Shown here: one piece after another, positions 25,601 to 31,571 of the stretch
How the letters are laid out: each line of letters opens with the position of its first letter
Numbering within the stretch: position 1 is the first letter of the stretch
Origin: Bacillota bacterium
Lineage (GTDB): Bacteria; Bacillota; Clostridia; Peptostreptococcales; Anaerovoracaceae
Direction: 5' to 3'
Assembly (NCBI GenBank): GCA_017443515.1
Contig: JAFRXM010000026.1
Span: 1 to 46,047, forward strand
Length of the DNA stretch: 46,047 nt
The notes under the pieces: model-generated
The model's database searches: none
Told to the model about the DNA's origin: nothing
Seen by the model: only the letters and a program-made list of their open reading frames with translations
Translations under genes and position numbers: made by a program

Positions 25601-27020
25601 CCGTGACATCCTTAAGAGCAAGCTTTACTTCGCCTCTTACGGAGACAGCAGCCTTGATATCAGCTGTTGCGACAGGATCGACTACCAGTGTTCCGGCAGT
25701 TTCGTTGATGGTGAATATTCTCTCGTACCAGCCTTTTGCGGAGTGGAAGGATATCACGAACGGCTCGCCGATAAGAGATACTGTGGTGCTGGGATCTCCG
25801 GGGGTCTTTATGGACCTGACGTCGAAGGTGAAGCTTCCCTTGTCGCCATCTGCCTTGAAATCAACTAAAGCAGCACCTTCCTTTACAGCATCTTCGGACC
25901 TTCCGATGAATGCTTTGTCGAAGGTGTTGTTGCTCATCTGCAGGATGAGCTCGCTCTTGTATCCGTTGGAATTCGGGCCGCCGACAGTGTAGAGCTGGGA
26001 TACGCTTTCAAGCTTGAACATCTTGACGTTGTTGGTGACCTTAAGATCCTGCGTGAACTTGTAATCATCTGCAACGACTGTCTTAGCGCCAAGATCGATG
26101 GTCAGCTGCCTGGGATAGAAGGCTCTTGCAAGAGTAGCGCCTTCAACTCCATCGTCGTATTTCTTCAGATAGGTCTCGGAGATAGAGACCAGAGGAATGT
26201 AGGTCTCGCCCGCAGCGAACGGAACTTCGAATTCCCACTTTCCTTCTGCGTTCTCAGCGCCTTTGATCCACTTGTCCCTGTTGTCGCCGTTGGCAACAGC
26301 CTGCTCGTAGTTGCCCTTGAACAGGTTGTGATACGATGCTCCGCTGAGCGCGAACACGATCTTGCCGCTGCCGTCGGGTGAGACAAATGCATCAGCGGAT
26401 ACCAGCTTGAACATGCTTGTGTTGTTGGTGATAGCAAGCTCCAGCTCTGTCTGGCTGGGACTGAGCGTTCCAAGCTTGAAGCTCTGGTTGCTGGTGCCGC
26501 ACCAGGTATAGCTACGATCCTCGCCGTTGCTGTTGGTATATCCTTTTCTGTATCTGAGGACATAGTAGATGTCAGAAGTCAGATCCGCTTCTGTTAAGGG
26601 GATCCTGAATTCGACTGCTTTGTACTTTACGCCGTCAACTTCAAGGATATTGCTTTTTTCGGCTCCGCTCTCAACATAAGCGTCGTCCGCCTTGATGAGC
26701 GTCCCGGTGATCACTGCGGCTGTTTCCGCATTTTCGGGTGCCTCAGTACGCTTGCCCATCCACACAGAGTCGAATCTGTTAGGATTGTAAGCGCGCGTTA
26801 CAAGTGTGATCTTGCCGTCCTTGATCTCGATATACTCCGTGAAGTCCTCGGCGTCATAATGCCACATGGACATGGTATTCGTGACACCGTTCACATCGTA
26901 GAAACCATCAGCAAGACTGCTGCCTTCCGGTTCTGCTGCGAACACCGATGCAGGGACAAGGCCTATGACCATGACCAATGCAAGCAGCATGCTCAGAAAG
27001 CGTCTTTTTGTGTGCTTCAT
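19632..27020 (-). CDS. Giant secreted modular surface protein under B12 riboswitch control
   Basis: A 2,462-residue exported protein, probably a cell-surface ligand-capture protein for cobamides; this role is inferred from the riboswitch and neighbours. Signal peptide about 1-29 (LLALVMVIGLVPASVFA). In order, approximately: a NEAT-like beta domain (30-180); paired MFKL-type modules (195-440); an EF-hand/dockerin-like segment (DIDLDGKVTAKEAL) near 475; two DUF4430-like segments (SIMYYRNNASCYSL near 530; GSWLVYKNNANDS near 740); a repeat-type beta domain (850-930); cadherin-like sandwiches (about 1050-1350); a Big_3-type Ig domain (1364-1440); a GLUG/beta-helix region (1440-1850); a second pair of MFKL modules (1905-2150); and a C-terminal region with two helical CNAAI/SNAAI motifs. 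No LPXTG, SLH or membrane anchor is visible, so attachment is unexplained. RBS AAGGAG precedes ATG 27020. It is a single-gene transcription unit. Confidence 0.85.
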   Translation of the reverse strand: MKHTKRRFLSMLLALVMVIGLVPASVFAAEPEGSSLADGFYDVNGVTNTMSMWHYDAEDFTEYIEIKDGKITLVTRAYNPNRFDSVWMGKRTEAPENAETAAVITGTLIKADDAYVESGAEKSNILEVDGVKYKAVEFRIPLTEADLTSDIYYVLRYRKGYTNSNGEDRSYTWCGTSNQSFKLGTLSPSQTELELAITNNTSMFKLVSADAFVSPDGSGKIVFALSGASYHNLFKGNYEQAVANGDNRDKWIKGAENAEGKWEFEVPFAAGETYIPLVSISETYLKKYDDGVEGATLARAFYPRQLTIDLGAKTVVADDYKFTQDLKVTNNVKMFKLESVSQLYTVGGPNSNGYKSELILQMSNNTFDKAFIGRSEDAVKEGAALVDFKADGDKGSFTFDVRSIKTPGDPSTTVSLIGEPFVISFHSAKGWYERIFTINETAGTLVVDPVATADIKAAVSVRGEVKLALKDVTAKDIDLDGKVTAKEALIATHEAYYKGGAAEGFATAEGQWGESITKLWGDENKSIMYYRNNASCYSLADEFAKGDVLYAYTMKDEAGYSDAFGKMDKTSYTAEKGTLDITLQTVGFDSDWNPVDKPAPGANISIWAEEAPATRAEGVVLEVVDNEDGTYSLTFNKAGDFVIVATNPEANMVPALASVTVEKAYTAPKVVVSFEVYDADTDTVALLYGPKAAEYTSTDNGKTIAEKLLGKENVGITDSGWMQSFTIDEVVYSPEALELANGSWLVYKNNANDSVGPAEYKPADGDVYRFVLTTYDPVTYAMPVLANDMDALYWAVATTDATDLTSANALIQKEAPKQSDIDAMAVSLSKAGGDHYVLLDGRTVQVNTTTYPYTYFDTLKVDKASAAKDETVTVTLIAPEGTDLVEGSLKANGAALTKKDDTTYTFTMPDAHVSITAEFESADSTKLLTAAFALDEAGKNAVATEPAFDKDVFEYAISFTDQDVEEEGLFFTGTFDEESGTTAKWMTYMSAPDYGIEMYVDGPAATSGQAMELSQPSFYYPGMSNGFKHRLDVTSAAGTINQYFFKMTMLPTLDTLEIDGEEIDGFAYDKYSYDITMPVGTEKITINAVPYDEDTYYVYLNDGEEDIASADTEVALKPGMNTVKIVVDDDGGTTNTYTLNVKVEVPKTLKNLAFKAGTAATATEYELTPEFDPAVSEYTFYLPDSSAMAYAFAELGDNVEGAVTFEYKNPSSGAAITRTLGANGNVSLSTLAASNSFVGQDVTVKIGGEAVYTVHVLRQATLAAGTNGFSIKLADDTALAITPAYNRTVYEYDAFAANDAVFTVAAKPTVTAAALKIDGKAAEAGVAAEVKPVWTDRGFDLIVEVSGEGAKTGVYTFHIHEAAAKLEVTKAPTKTVYAIGEKFDPAGMEVTATYADGKAVTAGPESFTFAPDTELHLKDTVITVSYAGLTAEQKISFTTPFDGAGTEDDPFQIKTAADMQTFDEMVEAGESFEGTFLKMMNDITLDAAFNGVGFGNNQGGTTAGYNANTCKGFSGDFDGGKFTLTVAEGGRAPFDLIRNGSVHDLTVFGKKIADNGVVSTYIANGGTVELTNVTLKSGSSTLKSGMIGGYGNNPITIDGCVVEEGVTVGYAKDQLWIGGIAGEFNGTITNSTCNAEVYGVMFVGGIVADKGQSMQKFEIDHCTFGGKVVASGEGFVLDDYPNKGMVKNYIAGAYAGGIAGAGYGGTQWGMNTAWSTPGVTITNCTVTGTVTGTSGVGGILGGEGAQAQAWDNGHTVIQNNTFTGKVSGEKYVGGIIGYMFSLNKNSDISGNTYAFGSAEKGIGGVGGIDTNGVEIKKTETGVPAEDKDGVFYFCTEVDEDDKDAIAAIRDAVPGHELQSALSIATLGSAGFKNQWKVNHHRTDDPLGKDADALAKMVAAREDLAITNKLNMFKLVSAYIETTGEGKTLVFALSGSSYHYLYQGNYEEAVANGEKRENWIAGEVNAEGKWEFRIPVTDETSYIPVVAISQTYLDKHDQGQNSLERSFYPRQLTLDLAAKTIVADDYNFTKELAVTNNVRMFKVEPKASLTTIGGPNSNGYKSEFTLNMSNATFDKAFIGSAKDAAAEGAEVIEFVPTEDSKGSFTFVVRSIKTPGDPSTTESLLGKQFTISFHSVSKNEWYERVFLIDEEAATVVIESVFTATVTGISLDLQDKISVQFKIQPDDNLAYAELELQNPDGTFEEPVKVVLDKADTSVYKAAEDKFVIRYSEITTRMITQGVKLTVYDKSGNAMNIYRTTNEKTYTNSDPLIYSAADWCNAAIEKYGTDKTQKAAWLAMAVLNLGGEAQKYFENYNPENPANPKGYLADDMAAFKKDAAYDLVLSDANAKQKGYSGITLDLAEETRLRVKFKANVAATVDGKAGTLIEEGGKYVLDITGLRCIDLDQFFEVQFKGTDGSTITMKLCALSWSNAAIDALGSDANNQTVKVAKAVALYSAAAENYFK
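20560..21310 (-). repeat. C-terminal copy of a two-module internal duplication
   Basis: This encodes about residues 1905-2150 of the giant protein. Landmarks shared with the N-terminal copy include SYH.L..GNYE.AVANG, FYPRQLT, GGPNSNGYKSE and VRSIKTPGDPSTT. The identity reaches DNA level over short stretches, for example GGGGTCTTTATGGACC in both copies. Confidence 0.85.
25690..26440 (-). repeat. N-terminal copy of a two-module internal duplication
   Basis: This encodes about residues 195-445 of the giant protein, homologous in the same order to the 20.6-21.3 kb copy. Each copy contains two related units beginning MFKL/MFKV, the first ending in a FYPRQLT strand and the second in a WYER(I/V)F strand. 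A duplication of the whole pair is the simplest explanation. Confidence 0.85.
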
Positions 27021-27106
27021 TGTCTTTCTCCTTTAACTGACAACACATCATGCAGCCCCAATACTGGGATGATGATCTGCCCGGGCATAAAAAATCGCCG
27101 CAGCCT

Positions 27107-27132
27107 AAAAAATAGACAAACGGCAACCGTTT
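27107..27132 (-). terminator. Probable expression-platform terminator of the B12 riboswitch
   Basis: On the minus strand, downstream of the aptamer, AAACGG and CCGTTT (27132-27127 and 27123-27118) form a 6-bp hairpin with a 3-nt loop, followed by GTCTATTTTTT. It lies about 90 nt before the giant gene's start. This fits transcription termination when cobalamin is bound. The stem may extend through flanking GGCAG/TCT bases; the alternative antiterminator was not resolved. Confidence 0.55.
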
Positions 27133-27185
27133 TCTGCCTGGTAAGCGCCCCTTTCCCGTACTCGCGGGAAACAAGCTATATCATC

Positions 27186-27361
27186 GTCCGAGCAGGTCTC
27201 CTGGCTTGTGTTTAAGCGGTGTTTTTCAGCCTTCTCAGGTGATCCCGATGGCCGGCTCTCGCCATAAAAAACGCCTCAACACTTACAGTGGCGGTACCGC
27301 TCGTGAATCAAACACGATTCCCTATCATCCTCCGGGGACAATGCCCTTTCGGCACTCGGAC
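27186..27361 (-). ncRNA. Cobalamin (AdoCbl-type) riboswitch aptamer
   Basis: On the minus strand the order of hallmark elements is complete: closing helix P1 (GTCCGAG at 27361-27355 pairs with CTCGGAC at 27192-27186), GGGAATCGTG, the GCCACTGTAAGT element near 27290, and the B12 box with AAGCCAGGAGACCTGC near 27205-27190. These match the cobalamin riboswitch consensus very closely. It lies between its own promoter and the giant surface-protein gene, so B12 should repress that protein. It is downstream of the ECF operon and does not control it. Confidence 0.95.
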
Positions 27362-27385
27362 TGCATAAAAAAATAACCTAGGCTA

Positions 27386-27414
27386 AGAGTACCATTTTGC
27401 CAGGCACTTGTCAA
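27386..27414 (-). promoter_or_regulatory. Sigma-A promoter of the riboswitch/giant-protein transcript
   Basis: On the minus strand a perfect TTGACA (27414-27409) and TACTCT (27391-27386) have a 17-bp spacer. The transcript would begin about 20 nt before the aptamer's P1 helix. Confidence 0.7.
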
Positions 27415-27470
27415 TTAAACAACATTTAAAAAATATAATATATAGATTGTAGGAATTACACAAATGCGGA

Positions 27471-28358
27471 TCAGACAGTTTTCCTTGCGCGGCGGAACAT
27501 GTACTCAGTCCAGAGCTCGAGCGCAAACGGCATCAGGCAGAATACGGCATAGCACAGGTAAAACAGGTAGGAAAGCGTAGTCACGGGGGACATGCTGATG
27601 CGCGGGGAATAAAGCGCCCTCGTCTGCTTGAGCATTATCGCCATCACCGTGACGGTGATAAGCGCAAACATGGCCACGACAAAGGATCTGTCGCGGTTGT
27701 CGAAGCGGTAGATGGAAAAGGCTTTTCTTCCGCGGAGCATGCTTCCGCGGCTGCGCATGGATTCGGAGGCTGTGGCCAGAGCTTCGATGGTCCAGGTGAT
27801 CATCATGGAGAAGATGCGTACGCAATTCCTGATCTTCATGAAGATATTGCCCTGCGAGTGCCCTCTTCCTATACCTTTTTGCGCGGTATCGATGCGCGCC
27901 GCCTCTTTTTTGATGCGCGGCACCATCCTGAGCAGAATGGAAAGGAAAAGCGACAGCCTGGGGCTCACCCGCCCGAACAGGTATACCACCTTGTCAGCCG
28001 AGAACACGGAGTGGATGCACGAGAACCACATAAGGACCGCAGCAGCCCTGACGCCTATCGTAAAGCCGAACAACAACGACTCCAGGGTCATGCGGTTTCC
28101 TATGAAGTTGATGCTTATCACGGTGACTCCGAAATGCGTGTAAATGCTGTAATAATAAGCAAATATAACTATCAGCGGTATAAGCACCAAGTCGAAGATC
28201 AGGGCTTTTTTACCACCGCGCTTTACGCTGTAGATAAAGGCGCAGACATAGGCGAGCGCCACATAGACCGGCTGCGTGAATACCACCGCCGCCGCTACTA
28301 CCGCACAGAAGAATATCAAGTTGACCGCAGGATGGCAGCGCTCAAATCCCATCGGCAT
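27471..28358 (-). CDS. ECF transporter T component, second copy (EcfT/CbiQ family)
   Basis: A 295-residue membrane protein with about six hydrophobic segments, the energy-coupling T subunit that links ATPases to the substrate-binding S subunit. The cytoplasmic coupling helices carry the family's Ala-Arg-Gly-type signatures: ESMRSRGSMLRGR (about 210-222) and the preceding basic stretch. The N-terminus FERCHPAVNLIFF is nearly the same as the other T protein encoded at 30677-31567 (FSKCHPAVNLVFF), so the two are paralogues. It overlaps the S gene by 17 bp and ends the operon. Two T proteins in one ECF operon is unusual; they may form a heterodimeric or alternating scaffold. Confidence 0.85.
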   Translation of the reverse strand: MPMGFERCHPAVNLIFFCAVVAAAVVFTQPVYVALAYVCAFIYSVKRGGKKALIFDLVLIPLIVIFAYYYSIYTHFGVTVISINFIGNRMTLESLLFGFTIGVRAAAVLMWFSCIHSVFSADKVVYLFGRVSPRLSLFLSILLRMVPRIKKEAARIDTAQKGIGRGHSQGNIFMKIRNCVRIFSMMITWTIEALATASESMRSRGSMLRGRKAFSIYRFDNRDRSFVVAMFALITVTVMAIMLKQTRALYSPRISMSPVTTLSYLFYLCYAVFCLMPFALELWTEYMFRRARKTV

Positions 28359-29046
28359 CCTCCATCATTCCGTATTTTATCTTGACTCTGTCCAGTTTTT
28401 CGAGTATGGGCCTGCCGAAGAGGAACATCACGATAGCGGTGCACACTCCCTGGCTGACGTTGACGGGAAGCCCCGCCGCAAAAGAAGCGGCAACGCCTGC
28501 CCAGTTTATTTCGGATAGCATGAGGAAGATCTGCGAGCAGTCCAGGAGCGGGCCTATCCACACGACGCACATCACAAAGCCGAATATAGCCATGATCAGC
28601 GGTTTTTTGGGCAGCAGCTTCTTCTGGAAGATGAAGCCGGCAAGCATGCCGCCGGCGCCGTAGGCCATCATCTGCCAGGGCGTAAAGGGGCCCTGCCCCA
28701 TGAAAAAGTTCCCGGCAAAGGCAGTTATTGCACCTACCATAAAGCCGGATTCCGGTCCGAATGCCATGCCGGAGAGCAGTATTATCGCAAACGCCGGCTT
28801 AAAGTGCGGAAGAGGCACGAGCACCCTGGAAGCAACGCCAAGAGCGCAGAGCACCGCGATTATGACCAGTTCCCTGGCCTGAGGCTTTCTGCCCTCGAAG
28901 GCCATGAAAAACGGCACCAGGAGCTCTATGATAACAAGAGTCCCTGTAAGGTAGAAGCTGCGCCTGGCGGCTATGGTACCGAAATACAGCGTCAGAGGGA
29001 TGCATATCAGAAACACTATGAGTATTGCTATATGCGATTTTTTCAA
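28342..29046 (-). CDS. ECF transporter S component, probably cobamide-specific
   Basis: A 234-residue integral membrane protein with about 6-7 hydrophobic segments, the substrate-binding S subunit. Landmarks are EGRKPQARELVIIAVLCALG, a conserved central stretch MAFGPESGFMVGAITAF and the loop NFFMGQGPFTPWQM. The start is TTG at 29046 in a TTGA overlap with the ATPase stop; GGGAGG lies 6 nt upstream. Substrate is not readable from sequence. Cobalamin or a cobamide/precursor is inferred from the adjacent riboswitch and DUF4430 protein; members of the same broad family are known to transport cobalamin (CbrT). Confidence 0.8.
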   Translation of the reverse strand: MKKSHIAILIVFLICIPLTLYFGTIAARRSFYLTGTLVIIELLVPFFMAFEGRKPQARELVIIAVLCALGVASRVLVPLPHFKPAFAIILLSGMAFGPESGFMVGAITAFAGNFFMGQGPFTPWQMMAYGAGGMLAGFIFQKKLLPKKPLIMAIFGFVMCVVWIGPLLDCSQIFLMLSEINWAGVAASFAAGLPVNVSQGVCTAIVMFLFGRPILEKLDRVKIKYGMMEDADGI

Positions 29047-30704
29047 TTTGAGCCTCCCGTGTTTATCCTGTAGAGCTCCGCTACATCGTCGGCTGTTACC
29101 GCGTTCGCGAAGACGTGCCTGCTCATCCTGTTGGCAGCAGTGGTATAGAAGCTGTTGGCGCCGAAGAACCTGCGCGGAACGTCTGTGGTGAGCACCTGCC
29201 CGTCGAAGAACATGGAGACGGTATCAGCGTACCTGGCGCAGAATTCTATATCATGCGAGACCATGATGACCGTAAGCCCTTTGGCCTTAAGATCCGCAAG
29301 TATGCCCGCGAAAGTTTCCTTAAAGAAGCTGTCGATGCCCTTGGTAGGCTCATCCAGAAGCAGTATCTTCGGGTCTGTGAGCAGCACCTTGGCAAGCGCC
29401 GCGCGCTGCTGCTCGCCTCCTGAAAGGTCATAAGGGTGGCTGTCCAGAAGCTGCGTTACCTGGCAGAGCCGGGCGATCTGCGCGACGTGGTCTTTGTCCT
29501 TGCTCATCTCCTCCAGGTCCTCGCGTACGGTCTTCTTTACGAAGAGGCTCTTCGGATCCTGAGGAAGCATGGACAGGCAGTTTTTGAAAAGCTCACCGGT
29601 GCTGTATTTTTCAACGGGCTTGCCGAATATCTTTATCTTGCCGCGGTAAGGCCTGCATATTCCGCAGATAGCCTTGAGCGTAGTGGATTTTCCGGCGCCG
29701 TTGCCTCCGACGATGGCGAACAGGCTGCCCTTTTGTACTTCCATATTCACCCCGCGGAGAATGTCAGGGCTGTCCTTTTCGTACCTGAACCAAAGCTCTT
29801 TGAGGCTCAGGACAGGATCAGTTATCTCTTCGTCCGGCTCCGATACCGGAAGAGCCGTAACTGCCGGAGCCTTGGGGAAGGTCTCGGCAAGCCAGGTCCT
29901 GCCTTCGCGGACCGTGAGAGGGCAATCACCCTTGCCTCCGGCCGAATAGAAGACCCTCACAGGCGTGGGCATGGCTGCAAACATGAGGTTTTTCTGCTCG
30001 TAGAGCAGCTTGCCGATGTTTCTTGGAGTGTCGTCGGCTATGATGCGGCCCTCGTCCATGACTATGGCCCTGTCCGCATAGGGGAATATGTCCTCGAGCC
30101 TGTGCTCCGTCACGATGACGGTGGTGCCGAGCTCGATGTTTATCTTTCTTACGGTGTTGAGGAAATCAGAAGCGGCTATGGGATCCAGCTGGCTGGTAGG
30201 CTCATCAAGGATCAGGACCTCGGGCTGCATCGCCATTATTGATGCCAGGTTGAGCAGCTGCTTCTGGCCGCCGGAAAGGTCCGCCACGTTGCGGTGGAAC
30301 CAGTCCTGGATGCCGAAATAGCAGGCCATCTCGGCGACTCTTGCCCTCATGACCTTCTGGTCCGTGCCGAGGCTTTCAAGCCCGAAAGCCAGTTCGTGCC
30401 ACACCTTGTCGGTGACGATCTGGTCGTCCGGGTTCTGCATGACGTAGCCTATCTTAGAAGCCTGGTCGCGCTCGCTGACCTGCTCCAGAGGCACTCCGTT
30501 GAACGTAATGCTGCCGCTCCTTTTGCCGTGTGGAGCAAGGACAGTCTTAAGATGCCTAAGAAGCGTCGTCTTGCCGCTGCCTGACCTGCCGCAGAGCACT
30601 ATGTATTCGCCCTTGCTTATGGTAAGGCTGACGTTTTCAAGCGACAGCTTTCCCTTTGCGGTAGGGTAAGAGAAATTCAGATCCTCGATCTTGAAATGTT
30701 CCAC
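29043..30704 (-). CDS. ECF transporter ATPase, two nucleotide-binding domains fused
   Basis: A 553-residue protein with two complete ABC ATPase domains, equivalent to EcfA and EcfA' in one chain. Domain 1 (about 1-240): Walker A GRSGSGKTT, signature LSGGQKQLL, Walker B VLILDEPTSQLDP, switch His in VTEHRLED. Domain 2 (about 300-530): Walker A GGNGAGKST, signature LSGGEQQRAALAK, Walker B ILLLDEPTKGID, switch His in MVSHDIEFC. Both sites look catalytically competent. The start is GTG at 30704, with GGGAGG 7 nt upstream; the open frame extends further but only through the end of the preceding T gene. It powers import through the neighbouring T and S subunits. Confidence 0.93.
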   Translation of the reverse strand: MEHFKIEDLNFSYPTAKGKLSLENVSLTISKGEYIVLCGRSGSGKTTLLRHLKTVLAPHGKRSGSITFNGVPLEQVSERDQASKIGYVMQNPDDQIVTDKVWHELAFGLESLGTDQKVMRARVAEMACYFGIQDWFHRNVADLSGGQKQLLNLASIMAMQPEVLILDEPTSQLDPIAASDFLNTVRKINIELGTTVIVTEHRLEDIFPYADRAIVMDEGRIIADDTPRNIGKLLYEQKNLMFAAMPTPVRVFYSAGGKGDCPLTVREGRTWLAETFPKAPAVTALPVSEPDEEITDPVLSLKELWFRYEKDSPDILRGVNMEVQKGSLFAIVGGNGAGKSTTLKAICGICRPYRGKIKIFGKPVEKYSTGELFKNCLSMLPQDPKSLFVKKTVREDLEEMSKDKDHVAQIARLCQVTQLLDSHPYDLSGGEQQRAALAKVLLTDPKILLLDEPTKGIDSFFKETFAGILADLKAKGLTVIMVSHDIEFCARYADTVSMFFDGQVLTTDVPRRFFGANSFYTTAANRMSRHVFANAVTADDVAELYRINTGGSN

Positions 30705-31567
30705 TGAACGGCCTCCCTTATGTGCATAACTGATGGGATCAGCATATAAATTACAAAAACTATGAATCCGGCCAGGTTTGTGCCCCGGACCGGAGCAATA
30801 TCCAGCGTCGGTGTAAACACCGCAGATGCAGCGCCCTTCGCGCAAAAGGCGATGATGGCTGCAAGCAGCGCGGCTATGACAGCCGCAAGCACACCGTCGG
30901 AGCCGGTGAAGCGGTATATCATAAAGCTGGTGCGCTTAGCGGTACCGTAGCCCCTTGCCTGCATGGAGTCGGAAGTCACTACGCCGCCTTCAAGGGCCCA
31001 GGACATCAGCGTCCCGACCACCAGCATGCCGCCGGAGATCTTTTCGGTAAGCGTTCTGCCGTTCGACGCGTCTTTTCCAACAGACATCCTTGAGCCGGAG
31101 ATCTGCCTGCCCTTTTTTATGAGGTTGGGGATCATCCTAAGGACCATGACCAAAAGCAGCGAAAGCGCCGGAGCGAGGTTTCCGAACAGGCTCGTGAACT
31201 TGTCCTCCGTAAGCACGGCGTTGTAGCAGCCGAACCAAAGCAGCATGGCGACCAGCACTCCTGCCAGCGACGCTCCGTAAAGCAGAGCCTCCAGCGTGTA
31301 AGGCCTTCCGAACACCTTAAACAGCACCCTGTCCCCGTAAGTGTTGAACAAAGGGTTGACAGCGGTGACGAAAACGAATATCGGAAGCAGCACCAGTATG
31401 CGCTTCAGGCCTTTTTGCCCGCTGAGCAGCATATAGTAAAGCGCGGCGCCTGCTATACTTGCCAGGACATAAGCCGGGTGTACTATCAGCACGGTGGCGA
31501 CTATTGCGCCCAAAAAGAATACCAGGTTGACTGCAGGATGGCATTTTGAAAACGCGTCCGAATGCAT
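30677..31567 (-). CDS. ECF transporter T component, first copy (EcfT/CbiQ family)
   Basis: A 296-residue T subunit with about six hydrophobic segments. Coupling motifs: SDSMQARGYGTAKRTS (about 200-215), the Ala-Arg-Gly signature that contacts the ATPases. The N-terminus FSKCHPAVNLVFFLGAIV parallels the second T protein. It overlaps the GTG start of the ATPase gene by 28 bp and begins 4 bp after the DUF4430 gene's stop (GGAGGAG upstream), so all five genes should be one operon. Confidence 0.88.
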   Translation of the reverse strand: MHSDAFSKCHPAVNLVFFLGAIVATVLIVHPAYVLASIAGAALYYMLLSGQKGLKRILVLLPIFVFVTAVNPLFNTYGDRVLFKVFGRPYTLEALLYGASLAGVLVAMLLWFGCYNAVLTEDKFTSLFGNLAPALSLLLVMVLRMIPNLIKKGRQISGSRMSVGKDASNGRTLTEKISGGMLVVGTLMSWALEGGVVTSDSMQARGYGTAKRTSFMIYRFTGSDGVLAAVIAALLAAIIAFCAKGAASAVFTPTLDIAPVRGTNLAGFIVFVIYMLIPSVMHIREAVQWNISRSRI

Positions 31568-31571
31568 CAGA

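Noticed and set aside
30705-30845. Longer N-terminus for the fused ECF ATPase
   Set aside because: It lies within the preceding T gene in another frame; a GTG with GGGAGG 7 nt upstream starts the ABC domain properly.
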